64,000 bases of DNA from a bacterium UBP15_UBA6099 (GCA_002435745.1 DIWT01000043.1:62001-126000); one strand, 5' to 3'. Positions 17,887 to 27,330 are shown, counted from the first letter of the stretch. Notes: generated by a model from the letters alone, not told the origin. Numbers and translations: made by a program.

Positions 17887-18705
17887 ATGCGGTCTCAGAG
17901 GCAGACGACCATAGCGGAGCCGATAGAATTCGACGGCGTCGGGTTGCACACGGGAGCCGTCTGCTCGCTGAGGATTTTGCCGTCAGGCCCCGGCGAAGGC
18001 GTTGTTTTCGCTCATAGTGGCCGGCGAGTCAGGGCTGGAGCGGAATCCGCGGTCCCGGCGGCGCGGAACACTGTCCTCAGCGACGGCGTCATCTCTCTCC
18101 ACACGGTCGAGCATGTGATGTCCGCGCTTTATTGCATGGGGATCGACAACGCTGAAATCGCGATGTCCGCCGAGGAGCCTCCGGCGCTGGACGGAGGGGC
18201 GGAGCCTTACGCCGCCGGAATCCGCCGCGCGGGTTTGAAGGAACTTGACGCGACCAGAGAATATCTGACTATCGCGAAGAAGACGACTGTCGATAAAGGG
18301 CGGAGCCGGGTGACGGCTGAGCCGTTCGACGGGTTCGTCGTCGAATATGACATGGAATACGAGCATCCTATGATAGGAAGACAGTCGGCGAGATTCGATG
18401 GTGGCGCTGATGAGTACCTGCGCGAGATCGCGCCGGCGCGCACTTTCGGGCTTTCAGAGGAGGTCGAGGCGTTGAGGGCCGCCGGCCTCGCCCTCGGAGG
18501 CTCCGAACTTAACGCTGTGGTCGTTTACCCTGATTCATATTCGTCGCCTTTGAGGTTCGACAATGAGTTCGCGCGGCATAAACTGCTTGATCTGACGGGG
18601 GACTTGGCGCTTGCGGGACGGCGGCTGAGAGGCAGATTCAAGGGCGAACGCAGCGGCCACGCTCTAAACGTCGAGCTTGTAAGGCTCATCTGCTCGACGC
18701 TATGA
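17887..18705 (+). CDS. lpxC: UDP-3-O-acyl-N-acetylglucosamine deacetylase LpxC
   Basis: 272 residues; the zinc deacetylase that commits to lipid A synthesis. Visible hallmarks: FDGVGLHTG near the N-terminus, HTVEHVMSALYCMGIDNAEI with the zinc His (H76) and catalytic Glu (E75), PALDGGAEPY, HKLLDLTGDLALAG with the other zinc His and Asp, and the SGHALN histidine. Slightly shorter than E. coli LpxC (305). The ATG at 17887 is preceded by AAAAGGG; a TTG at 17875 overlapping the lpxD stop is an alternative start. Last gene of the bamA-lpxC operon. Confidence 0.93.
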   Translation: MRSQRQTTIAEPIEFDGVGLHTGAVCSLRILPSGPGEGVVFAHSGRRVRAGAESAVPAARNTVLSDGVISLHTVEHVMSALYCMGIDNAEIAMSAEEPPALDGGAEPYAAGIRRAGLKELDATREYLTIAKKTTVDKGRSRVTAEPFDGFVVEYDMEYEHPMIGRQSARFDGGADEYLREIAPARTFGLSEEVEALRAAGLALGGSELNAVVVYPDSYSSPLRFDNEFARHKLLDLTGDLALAGRRLRGRFKGERSGHALNVELVRLICSTL

Positions 18706-18866
18706 CGCTTTTCATCAGTTGACATATACATGCCTCGGCTTATCATCGGCGCGCTCGGCAGCGAACTCGCTTTGAGCCAAATTGGATTTTCAAACCGATT
18801 GATATAGAATCAAGAAATCATCCGGGCGGACGCGGAATGACGCCGCATTATGAACTGGGAAACCTT

Positions 18867-21800
18867 ATGAAGAAGAATATCGGAGTCGCCGGAACGGCTG
18901 TTCTGGCATGTTTTTTCCTGACCGGTTGTTTTTCGCTGGCGTATCAGTTGGCGTGGGTGAGGCTTTTCACGCTTGTTTTCGGGAACACGGTGTTCGCGGT
19001 GAGCGCGGTAGTTGCGGCGTTTATGGCGGGGCTTGGCGCGGGCGGGTACTGGTTCGGCAGAAGGATACGGCGCGGGGGAGACCCCGTGAGGATATACGGA
19101 ACGGTCGAGATTATTGTGGGCGTGTACGCCTTCGCGATGCCCGCGCTGACATATCTTATAAAGTCCCTCGCGCAGTATTTTCCTCCTGCGGGGGAGGAAT
19201 ACGGCTACGCGCTGTTTTTCGTCCGCTTTGCGGTGTCGTTGGTCTTCCTGCTGCCGCCGACTTTTCTGATGGGGGCCTCTCTTCCGCTGCTGACCAAATA
19301 TTACGTTTCCCGCGGCGGCAAGGTGGGAAGCTCAGTGTCGTTTCTGTACGGGCTGAACACCGCCGGGGCGGTGGCGGGAGTTTTTATCGCCACATTTTTC
19401 TTGATGCCGTCGATAGGGATTTTCAAGACGATAGCGGCGGCAGCTTGCGCGAACGTCGGCGTCGGGCTGCTGTTGGTTTATATATCGCTGAGGACGTCCG
19501 CCGAACAAGACGACGGAAAAGGCAAGGACGCCGCGCCGGGAGGCGCAAGGCAGCCGCGAGAGCCGTTGCGGGGCCGCCGGGCGTTCTGTCTTCTTGGCGC
19601 GGTGTTTGTCGCCGGGTTCACGTCTATGCTGTTTGAAGTAGCGTGGATGAGAGTGGCGGCGCTTCTTATCGGCGGATCAGTATATTCATTTTCACTTGCG
19701 CTTCTTACGATTCTCATAGGAATATCAGTCGGAGGGTTCGCTGCCGGAAGGTATTACCAAAAAAAGACATCCGCCGGGTCCGGCGCGCTCGCGTTCTGCC
19801 TTTTCGCCTCGGCGGTGTCGGCGGCGGTGGTTCTTCCCGCGCTGCCCTTTGTGGCAGGAATCGTTCCGGTTCTGATATCGATTCTGAAAGATTATGACTA
19901 TCTGATGTTCGCCGGGAGTTTTGCAGTCTGCTGTTTTCTGTTGTTGATTCCTGCGGTGTTTCTTGGAGCGGCTTTCCCGATAGCGGCTGAGATGAGTTCG
20001 GAGAGCGATGCCGCCGCGCCGGGAGCCGTAGGCAGGGTTTATATGGCGAACACGGCGGGAGCGATACTAGGCTCGCTGCTGACGGGGTTCTGGCTTATTC
20101 CAACAATCGGGGCAAGGAACACGCTCGCGCTGGGGCTTGCGCTGGGATGCGCGGGCGCTGTCGCGGCGCTTGCGGCGGGGCCGGCCAAGGGAATGTTCAG
20201 GCGGGCGGCTTTGGCGGTTATTCCCATCGCTGCATGCGCGGCAATCGCAACCGGCCCGTTCTGGAACGCAGGCGTGATGACGGCGGGGCCTTATATGTCG
20301 CCAGCGGGCGCGGCAGGCGTTTCCGTCGCCAAATACATAGAAATTGTGAAGTCTACGGCGGATGACATTCTCTTCTACCACGACGGGCTTGCCGCAACCG
20401 TTTCCGTCCATCAGCGCGAAGGAAACATGTTTCTGAGAGTGAACGGCAAGACGGACGCGTCCAGCGTGATAGACCTGCGCACCCAGACGATGCTTTCTTA
20501 TATCCCGCTTGCGCTCAAGGGCGACGCTAAAGATGTCCTGATAATCGGAGTCGGAAGCGGAAGCACCGCCGGCGCGGCTCTGGAGTTCCCTGTGGAGCGC
20601 GTCAGAAGCGTTGAACTCGAACCTTCTGTAATCGCGGCGTCGAAATACTTTAAGGACGTGAATGGATCATATTGGGAGGATCCGAGGCATAAGTTCGCTC
20701 TGGAAGACGCGCGAAACTTCCTTCTAAGGGAAAAGGTCGGTTATGACGTAATAATATCCCAGCCGTCCAATCCGTGGCTGTCCGGCGCGGCGGGACTGTT
20801 CACCCGCGAGTCGTTCGCGGCAATCCGCGACCGGCTGAAACCCGGCGGCCTCTCTTGCCAGTGGGTTCAGGCCTATGGGCTTTCTGAAGAGTCCCTTCTG
20901 TTGATTCTCGCCACCTATACAGATGTCTTTCCCAACACGCTTGTTTTCAGGAGCGGGTTGGCGGACATAATTCTTATAGGCTCGGTTGAGCCTATAGACA
21001 CCGACGCTTTCAGGATAGACGCGCGTCTGTCGCAGATTCAGTCTCTGAAAAACAGGCTGGACAACTTCGGCATTCACGACACTCTTTCTTTCCTTTTAAC
21101 GACGTATGTGATGGGAGCCGAACAACTTGCGGAGATGACTGCCGGTTACGGTCTGATAAACACCGACGACCGCCCGCTTCTGGAATTCGTAGCTCCGATA
21201 GACCTCCATAAGACCCCGTACGATGTGATGGGGGAGAGGTATATGGAGAATTTTGATGACATTCCAGCGGTTTTCGGCGTCGGAACAGAGAACTTCGGTT
21301 CCGCAACGTGGCACTCGATGGGCAATTTCTTCGCTTTTCAAATGAAAGACCCCGCGAGAGCGGAAAAGATGTATCTTAACGCGCTCAAGGCGGATCCCGG
21401 CATGGAAGCCGCCATGTTGGCCCTAGCGTCGCTCTATAAGAGCATGAACAAGCCGCTTATGGCTATCAGCTATTACACGCGCGTCCGCAATATCAGGCCC
21501 TCAGACGGCCAAATCACAACCAATATCATCCGCTTATACGTCCAACAGAACCTTTATGACATTGCTCTTGCCGAAATCGACGCTTTGCTCGAAAAAGCGC
21601 CCGATTCTTTGGCGGTGAAAAAGCTCAAAGGGGATGTGCTCCATTTGAATGGCGATATGAAAGCGGCGCTTGGGCAATATAGGGCTATCGAGCGCGAAAT
21701 GAAGAGCGGAGATGCGAGACTGGCTTCCGTTTACATGGCGATAGCTTATGTGGCCGAAGACATGAAAGACGGCGGTCTGGCGACGGAGTATCTGAAAAAA

Positions 21801-21983
21801 ACCGTAAGCGCGACCCCGTCCAACCTCGAAGCACAGGTAAAACTGGCAAACTGGCTGATGAAGTCGGGCGAATATTCCGCCGCAATTCGGCATTTGGATG
21901 CCGCGCTTAAGACATCTCCGGACTCTCTTGAAGCGCTTCATCTGAAAAAACGAGCAACTCGTTTGATGAACGCCCGCCCCTGA
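18867..21983 (+). CDS. Membrane protein with spermidine-synthase-like domain and C-terminal TPR repeats
   Basis: About 1038 residues. The first ~450 hold about a dozen hydrophobic helices of the 'fused MFS/spermidine synthase' type (LAYQLAWVRLFTLVFGNTVF and a second such half). A Rossmann methyltransferase-like domain follows (VLIIGVGSGSTAG ~557, then YDVIISQPSNPWLSG ~625). From ~815 the chain is TPR-like helices. True aminopropyltransferases have GGGDGG and a catalytic D-S/T-x-D-P; here these are VGSGS and QPSNP, so the Asp residues are missing and polyamine synthesis is doubtful. The start is set at MKKNIGV with GGGA upstream; an ATG at 18837 is possible. Confidence 0.85.
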   Translation: MKKNIGVAGTAVLACFFLTGCFSLAYQLAWVRLFTLVFGNTVFAVSAVVAAFMAGLGAGGYWFGRRIRRGGDPVRIYGTVEIIVGVYAFAMPALTYLIKSLAQYFPPAGEEYGYALFFVRFAVSLVFLLPPTFLMGASLPLLTKYYVSRGGKVGSSVSFLYGLNTAGAVAGVFIATFFLMPSIGIFKTIAAAACANVGVGLLLVYISLRTSAEQDDGKGKDAAPGGARQPREPLRGRRAFCLLGAVFVAGFTSMLFEVAWMRVAALLIGGSVYSFSLALLTILIGISVGGFAAGRYYQKKTSAGSGALAFCLFASAVSAAVVLPALPFVAGIVPVLISILKDYDYLMFAGSFAVCCFLLLIPAVFLGAAFPIAAEMSSESDAAAPGAVGRVYMANTAGAILGSLLTGFWLIPTIGARNTLALGLALGCAGAVAALAAGPAKGMFRRAALAVIPIAACAAIATGPFWNAGVMTAGPYMSPAGAAGVSVAKYIEIVKSTADDILFYHDGLAATVSVHQREGNMFLRVNGKTDASSVIDLRTQTMLSYIPLALKGDAKDVLIIGVGSGSTAGAALEFPVERVRSVELEPSVIAASKYFKDVNGSYWEDPRHKFALEDARNFLLREKVGYDVIISQPSNPWLSGAAGLFTRESFAAIRDRLKPGGLSCQWVQAYGLSEESLLLILATYTDVFPNTLVFRSGLADIILIGSVEPIDTDAFRIDARLSQIQSLKNRLDNFGIHDTLSFLLTTYVMGAEQLAEMTAGYGLINTDDRPLLEFVAPIDLHKTPYDVMGERYMENFDDIPAVFGVGTENFGSATWHSMGNFFAFQMKDPARAEKMYLNALKADPGMEAAMLALASLYKSMNKPLMAISYYTRVRNIRPSDGQITTNIIRLYVQQNLYDIALAEIDALLEKAPDSLAVKKLKGDVLHLNGDMKAALGQYRAIEREMKSGDARLASVYMAIAYVAEDMKDGGLATEYLKKTVSATPSNLEAQVKLANWLMKSGEYSAAIRHLDAALKTSPDSLEALHLKKRATRLMNARP

Positions 21984-22655
21984 TTTCCGGCGAGTTTTCA
22001 GCTTGCTAAAAAATGCTCCAAAGCATATATAAATTGGTCATACTATTTATTATAATATTATATTAGTATTAAAGAATAATTGTGATTGACGCCATAAGCT
22101 CTGCTGAATGAAGTCGAGCCGAGTATAGAGCGATAGCAAGTTGAAGCGACCGATGGCAACGCGACAAAAACATAGTAATTGTCCGTCAATCTTGGTAGAA
22201 AATAATAGTAGTATATTGCGGCGCAAAACGAAATAAAAACATTCAGAGCGGCGGACTTAAAAAACCGCGCGGCGTATTCAATAATCACGGCGGAGTCGCC
22301 AAGATTCGGACAAAGCTCTTTCGATGGCGAATCACAAGAAGCGCTGCCGATTCTTCGGCTTGCTCGGCGAGTTTGACGCGCCGGATGCTTTTTCGATTCG
22401 ACATGTCGCACATGACTTGAAGCGGCCGCCGAAAACATATTGATGAGAAGGCAAAAGACGCATGATTTGTGTCACAACGTCGAAACAAAGGCGCGCGCGA
22501 GAGTTAGCCGACAAAATAAACCTTTAACTAAACGCAAAATTAATTTCACAACGCGCTTTTCTTTTTTTATGCCCGTTGTTGCCTAAACTTTCAAAATCAT
22601 ATAGAATAATCGGGATTCGTATATTAAGAGAAATATACAGAAAGGAGGTGAAGAT
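21984..22655. other. AT-rich gap before the flagellar cluster
   Basis: 672 bases with no convincing gene. The first half is very AT-rich, with long runs of T/A such as TTATTATAATATTATATTAG. A 126-codon minus-strand frame (22058-22438) has odd composition, no homology that I recognise and no ribosome binding site. The composition change suggests decayed or foreign DNA; the right end holds the flgF promoter. Confidence 0.4.
22579..22607 (+). promoter_or_regulatory. Promoter upstream of flgF
   Basis: TTGCCT (22579-22584), 17-base spacer, TAGAAT (22602-22607): a fair sigma-70 match. The same bases also read as TAAA-N14-TAGAATAA, close in layout to a sigma-28 flagellar promoter (consensus TAAA-N15-GCCGATAA); a related arrangement precedes flagellin. 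Confidence 0.4.
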
Positions 22656-23447
22656 TTGGAAAGAGGTCTATACACAGCCACGACGGGAATGCTCGTGCAG
22701 GAAATCAGGCTCGATCACATATCCAACAATCTGGCCAATGTGAATACCCCCGGATTCAAAGGCAACGTAAGCGCGATTAAATCGTTTCCGCAGATGCTTG
22801 TTCACAGGATCAACGACACGTACCTGAAGGTTTCCGGCGTGGAAGGCAACATGGATTTGAGGCCGATGGTAGGGTTGAGCACGATGGGCGCGGTGGTGGA
22901 CGAGATAGCCACTGATTTCCAGCAGGGAGTATTGCTGACGACGGAAGACCGTTTCGACCTCGCGCTTGAAGGGCAGGGATTCTTCGTTATTGAGACGCCG
23001 TTCGGCGAAAGGATGACGAGGGCGGGGAACTTCACGATCAACGCCGACAAAGAACTGGTCAACAAGCTCGGATATCGCGTTATGGGAGAAAACGGGCCGA
23101 TAAATCTCGACGGAAAATCTTTCGTTATTGATGATGCTGGAACGGTGTTCGTAGGAGCCAAGGGAGACGAATATCTGGACAAGCTGAAGATTGTCGACGT
23201 GGACGATTACAAGACTATTAAAAAAGTCGGGCATGACATGTTCATGGTTCCGGAAGAGCACGAACAGCCCCGGATCGCGTCGGACGCCAGAGTCCATCAG
23301 GGAAAACTCGAACAGTCCAACGTGAACTCGATAGATATGCTCAGAAGCATGATTGAAGTCATGAGGACGTACGAGGCGAACTCGAAAGTCGTAGTGACGA
23401 AGGACACGCTGCTCGGCAAGGCGACAAGCGAAATCGGAAGGATATAA
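22656..23447 (+). CDS. flgF: Flagellar proximal rod protein FlgF
   Basis: 263 residues of the FlgF/FlgG rod family. The N-terminal rod motif is YTATTGMLVQEIRLDHISNN followed by LANVNTPGFK; the C-terminal part of the same helix bundle is ESNVN-like (LEQSNVNSIDMLRSMIEVMRTYEANSKVV). Shorter-range order flgF-flgG is conserved. Translation starts with TTG, preceded by AAAGGAGGTG (22641-22650), a full match to the 16S rRNA 3' end; weak codon and strong SD are combined. First gene of the flagellar block in this window. Confidence 0.92.
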   Translation: MERGLYTATTGMLVQEIRLDHISNNLANVNTPGFKGNVSAIKSFPQMLVHRINDTYLKVSGVEGNMDLRPMVGLSTMGAVVDEIATDFQQGVLLTTEDRFDLALEGQGFFVIETPFGERMTRAGNFTINADKELVNKLGYRVMGENGPINLDGKSFVIDDAGTVFVGAKGDEYLDKLKIVDVDDYKTIKKVGHDMFMVPEEHEQPRIASDARVHQGKLEQSNVNSIDMLRSMIEVMRTYEANSKVVVTKDTLLGKATSEIGRI

Positions 23448-23731
23448 GAAATAAACGGCGAAAAAACCGGAAGGCCGGATGTTTGAGGCCGATGGGGCAG
23501 CGCCGGGCTCGGAGAGAGAAAGGCGAAAGGGATCGCTGGGAGAGAAACGTAGCCGGACTGCACGCAGGGGCTATGAGGAGCCGCCGACCGACAGACGCGG
23601 CCCGCTCCACAGCAAGGAAAAGCGCTTGGCAGGCGCGGCCCTCACGATTGCGCTCGCTATCGGCGATCCCATGAAAAATAATTCAATGCCGCGTCACGCG
23701 CCGCGGCGAAAATCTTGGAGGAATATCTATT

Positions 23732-24520
23732 ATGATGCGCTCATTGTACACGGCGGCATCCGGGATGCTCGCTCAGCAGTTGAACACAGACGCCATTTCC
23801 CACAACTTGGCGAACGTGAACACGACGGGTTTCAAAAAATCCAGAATCGAGTTTCAAGACCTGTTTTATCAAACTATGAGAGAGGCCGGCACGCCTATCA
23901 CTCAGGGAGCTTCCATCCCCGTTCCGCTGCAGATAGGCCTCGGAGTCAGGCCGGTCGCTGAACAGAAAATGTTCGTTCAGGGCAACCTGATATCGACCGA
24001 ACACATGTTCGACCTAGCCATCGAGGGAGAGGGTTTCTATCAGATACGCATGCCTAACGGCGAGATAGGCTACTCCCGCGACGGGTCGTTCAAAATCGAC
24101 AGGGACGGCTCGCTTGTGACCGCCAACGGTTACTTCGTGGAGCCGCCCATCACCGTTCCCGAAGACGCGCTTCGGTTCAACGTGACCGAGGACGGCGCGG
24201 TGACGGTGAACATCCCCGGTCAGGTCGATCCTCAGGAAATAGGACAGATAACCCTCGTGAGGTTCGTCAATCCAGCGGGCCTAAACAGAATAGGCAACAA
24301 CCTGTACGTGGAAACGGCCGCTTCGGGAGCTCCGATAGAGGGCCAGCCGCTGCTGGACGGATTCGGCTCGGTGCGGCAGAACTTCCTCGAACAGTCGAAT
24401 GTGAAGATAGTCGAGGAAATGGTCAGCTTGATAGTCGCTCAGAGGGCGTACGAGGTGAACTCGAAAGCCATTCAGACGTCGGACGACATGCTCGGCGTGG
24501 CGAACAACCTGAAACGGTAA
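23732..24520 (+). CDS. flgG: Flagellar distal rod protein FlgG
   Basis: 262 residues, the usual FlgG length. It forms the distal rod crossing the periplasm. The conserved N-terminus (MRSLYTAASGMLAQQ, then NLANVNTTGFKKSR), the core segment DLAIEGEGFYQIRMPNGEIG and the C-terminal LEQSNVKIVEEMVSLIVAQRAYEVNSKAI are all present. Start at the first of two ATG codons; GGAGG is 11 bases upstream. The 284 bases between flgF and flgG are GC-rich and hold no gene that I can support. Confidence 0.95.
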   Translation: MMRSLYTAASGMLAQQLNTDAISHNLANVNTTGFKKSRIEFQDLFYQTMREAGTPITQGASIPVPLQIGLGVRPVAEQKMFVQGNLISTEHMFDLAIEGEGFYQIRMPNGEIGYSRDGSFKIDRDGSLVTANGYFVEPPITVPEDALRFNVTEDGAVTVNIPGQVDPQEIGQITLVRFVNPAGLNRIGNNLYVETAASGAPIEGQPLLDGFGSVRQNFLEQSNVKIVEEMVSLIVAQRAYEVNSKAIQTSDDMLGVANNLKR

Positions 24521-24645
24521 GATTTGAAGGCGTCGCGGCATAGATGAAAGTGGCGCGACGCCGGGGGGGCCGGCGCGCGGCGGCAATCGGCGCGCCGGGA
24601 AAGGGTCGCTGGAATCGAAAACTTATTCGGCATCGTCCGGCGGGG

Positions 24646-25623
24646 ATGCGAGTGAAAATTAGACTTGCGATAGTTGCTCTGATGGCTGCGGCGGCGATAA
24701 TCGCCACGCAGGCTAGCGCATCCGGCCCCGCGATAGAGGTCAAGGCTTACGCCGAAGTGACCGGCTCGGTGATTCTTGTGGGAGATGTCGCCGATGTAGC
24801 CGGAATGTCGGAAGCGGAAGCCGGGCGAATCCGGGGCTTGAGGTTCGGAATGTCGCCAAGACCCGGAGAGTCCCTGACTTTCAACGCCGCGCAGGTAAAA
24901 GGAAAACTTTACAACGCCGGCGTGGCGGTGGGCGATGTGGAACTGAAGCTGCCGGAGACCGCGACCATAAAGAGGAAAGCGGTGGTGGTCGCAGGAAAAG
25001 AGCTTGTGGAAGGCGCGGCGGATTATTTGAGAAAGAATCTGCAATGGCGCATGGACAACCTGACCATAACAGTCAAGGGAGATCCCGGTGATATTGTTCT
25101 CCCTTACGGCGACTTGAAAATTGAATACGAGATGGACGGGTCCCCGAAGAGGCACGGAGCGCAGGCTTTGAGGGCCAGAGTCCTGTTGGATGGGGAGGTC
25201 AGGCGCGTGATGACAATGACCTCCTATCTGGAAGTGATGGCGGAAGTCGCCGTGGCGGCAAAGGATTTGCCCGCAGGACGAGTGATTACGGCCGATGACG
25301 TCGAGTTCAAACTGACCGACCTGACGAAGATGCGGCCGGGAGCGTACGACAGCCTTCAGTCTCTGGCGGGAAAACAACTCGTCAGAGCGGTGAGACGGGG
25401 AGACGAGATAACAAGATCGGCTGTGGCCGACGTCGCGGACATCAACTCCGGAGACGCAGTGAAGATAGTATATAAGGGAGCCGGATTCGAAGTGGCTTCC
25501 AAGGGGAAAGCAGTGGAGAAAGGCTACGCGGGCGAAACGATTAAGGTAATAAATGAAAGCTCGAAAAAAATAATCAGCGCGGTCGTGATCGACTCGCAGA
25601 CAGTGGAAGCGATAGGAAAATGA
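24646..25623 (+). CDS. flgA: Flagellar P-ring assembly chaperone FlgA
   Basis: 325 residues with a Sec signal peptide (cleavage near ASA|SG); periplasmic chaperone for FlgI polymerisation. The C-terminal SAF/ChapFlgA domain is clear: VAVAAKDLPAGRVITADDVE, LAGKQLVRAVRRGDEIT, and the closing VKIVYKGAGFEVASKGKA plus GETIKVINESSKKIISAVV. The N-terminal ~150 residues make it longer than E. coli FlgA (219). The frame is open upstream to 24544, but an N-terminal signal peptide favours ATG 24646. The end overlaps the upstream frame of flgH. Confidence 0.9.
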   Translation: MRVKIRLAIVALMAAAAIIATQASASGPAIEVKAYAEVTGSVILVGDVADVAGMSEAEAGRIRGLRFGMSPRPGESLTFNAAQVKGKLYNAGVAVGDVELKLPETATIKRKAVVVAGKELVEGAADYLRKNLQWRMDNLTITVKGDPGDIVLPYGDLKIEYEMDGSPKRHGAQALRARVLLDGEVRRVMTMTSYLEVMAEVAVAAKDLPAGRVITADDVEFKLTDLTKMRPGAYDSLQSLAGKQLVRAVRRGDEITRSAVADVADINSGDAVKIVYKGAGFEVASKGKAVEKGYAGETIKVINESSKKIISAVVIDSQTVEAIGK

Positions 25624-25643
25624 AGTTTACGGAGGCGGCAAGC

Positions 25644-26225
25644 ATGAAAAGAACCCGGACGGTAGTTATGGCGTTGCTGGCGGCGGCGGCGTTTTCGGCG
25701 CACGCGGCGGCCACTTCGCTGTGGACGGACACCAGCCCCTCGCTGTTCACCGACAAAAAAGCCTTGTACGTCGGCGATATTGTGACCATCGTGGTCAGCG
25801 AGAGCACTCAGGCGACTCAGCAGGCGAATTCCGACATTAAGCAGGACACCACAGTAGAGTCCAGCGACGGAACGGGAATGTTGAGCAAGTTCTTCAACGC
25901 ATTGAGCCTAGAAGCGGGGGCGGAATACGGGGCCGAAGGCAAGACGACTGCCGGAAGCAACCTCAGAACGACGATATCGGCGGAAGTAGTGGAAGTTCTG
26001 CCCAACGGCAATCTGCTCGTCGAGGCTCGGCGCGCGATGGTGGTGAACGAGGAAACCCAGACGATGGTGTTGTCAGGGATTATCCGCCCTCAGGACGTAG
26101 GGCGCGACAACATGGTGATGTCGTCTGTCATAGCGGCGCTTAACTTAAGATATGAAGGCAAGGGGCCGATATCAAACAGGCAGAGGCCCGGAATACTGCA
26201 CAAGCTGTTCAATGTGATCTTCTAG
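25644..26225 (+). CDS. flgH: Flagellar L-ring protein FlgH, apparently not a lipoprotein
   Basis: 193 residues. FlgH builds the outer-membrane L-ring. Conserved blocks are SLFTDKKALYVGDIVTIVVSES, the ISAEVVEVLPNGNLLVEA segment and VLSGIIRPQDVGRDN with NLRYEGKGPIS. Unlike E. coli FlgH, the signal peptide (MALLAAAAFSAHA|A) has no lipobox Cys, so no lipid anchor is predicted. GGAGG lies nine bases before ATG 25644. flgA, flgH and flgI follow one another closely and form an operon. Confidence 0.92.
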   Translation: MKRTRTVVMALLAAAAFSAHAAATSLWTDTSPSLFTDKKALYVGDIVTIVVSESTQATQQANSDIKQDTTVESSDGTGMLSKFFNALSLEAGAEYGAEGKTTAGSNLRTTISAEVVEVLPNGNLLVEARRAMVVNEETQTMVLSGIIRPQDVGRDNMVMSSVIAALNLRYEGKGPISNRQRPGILHKLFNVIF

Positions 26226-26235
26226 GGGGGTCGAA

Positions 26236-27330
26236 ATGAAAACGGCCTTAAAAATCGCGCTTACGGCGATTCTCGCCGTAGCGATAGCGGGGGGTTCCGC
26301 TCAGGCGGCCCGCGTCAAAGATGTGGCCCGCGTGGTCGGCGTCAGAGAAAACCAGCTTTTCGGCTACGGCCTTGTTGTTGGCCTTGCCGGAACGGGCGAC
26401 GGCGTCAGGATGACCCGGCAGACGGTGGTTAACATGCTCGAACGTCTCGGCTTGAACGTGGCAATCGGCGACATCAACGTGGACAACGTGGCTGCGGTGA
26501 TGGTGACGGCGACCCTGCCTGCGTTTGTGACGCCGGGCGACAAAATCGATGTCGTCGTGTCGTCCATCGGAGACGCCGATAGTCTACAAGGCGGCACTCT
26601 GATATTGACTCCTTTGCGGGCGGCGAACGGGGATGTGTACGCGATCTCTCAGGGACAGGTCACCATCGGCGGGTTCACCGCCGGCGGCGGGGGCGGCGCG
26701 CGCAAGACGCGAGGCCATCCAACCGTCGGGAGGATCACGGGCGGAGCCACCGTCGAGCGAGAGGTTCCGGTGGATTTCATGGATGGGGGCGACGTGCTTT
26801 ACATCAGCCTTAACAGTCCCGACTTCACGACTGCCGCCAATATGGCAAAAGGAATCAATGACGCCATAGGGCCGGACATCGCTAAAGCGCGGGACGCCGC
26901 CACAGTAGGCGTAAAAGTCCCGGCAGAGCAGTTGAACGACATAGTCTCATTTATTTCCCAGATTGAGGCTGTCCGGGTTGATCAGGACCATATCTCTAAA
27001 GTAGTAATTAATGAAAAGACAGGAACTATAGTAATGGGCGGGGATGTGAGCATATCCCCGGTGGCGATAGCGCACGGAACCCTTACTGTCACAGTAACGC
27101 CGGAGTTTCAGATAAATCAGCCGGACACTCCGTTCGGAGGAGGCCGCACCGTGGCGAGGACGACGTCGAGCGTGGACGCTGAAGAGGAAAAAGTCACGTT
27201 CAACAGGGTTTCCACATCGGATGTGGTGGACGCCCTGAACGCGATGGGAGTCACGCCCGGAGACATAATCGCGATTCTTCAGGCATTGAAGGTGGCAGGC
27301 GCATTACAGGCAGAGATAGTCATTATGTGA
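26236..27330 (+). CDS. flgI: Flagellar P-ring protein FlgI
   Basis: 364 residues with a Sec signal peptide (cleavage near AQA|AR). Canonical sequence throughout: RVKDVARVVGVRENQLFGYGLVVGL-type N-terminus, GTGDGVRMTRQTVVNML, DKIDVVVSSIGDADSLQGGTL, and the C-terminal LNAMGVTPGDIIAILQALKVAGALQAE. The length matches the family. It surrounds the rod in the peptidoglycan layer. Ten bases after flgH, with GGGGGG upstream. Confidence 0.96.
   Translation: MKTALKIALTAILAVAIAGGSAQAARVKDVARVVGVRENQLFGYGLVVGLAGTGDGVRMTRQTVVNMLERLGLNVAIGDINVDNVAAVMVTATLPAFVTPGDKIDVVVSSIGDADSLQGGTLILTPLRAANGDVYAISQGQVTIGGFTAGGGGGARKTRGHPTVGRITGGATVEREVPVDFMDGGDVLYISLNSPDFTTAANMAKGINDAIGPDIAKARDAATVGVKVPAEQLNDIVSFISQIEAVRVDQDHISKVVINEKTGTIVMGGDVSISPVAIAHGTLTVTVTPEFQINQPDTPFGGGRTVARTTSSVDAEEEKVTFNRVSTSDVVDALNAMGVTPGDIIAILQALKVAGALQAEIVIM

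Noticed and set aside
22058..22438. 126-codon minus-strand ORF in the AT-rich gap
   Set aside because: No ribosome binding site, no recognisable domain, low-complexity start; not supported as a gene.
24472..25377. 301-codon minus-strand frame opposite flgA
   Set aside because: Antisense to flgA, His/Arg-rich, no motif; flgA has clear family blocks and operon context.
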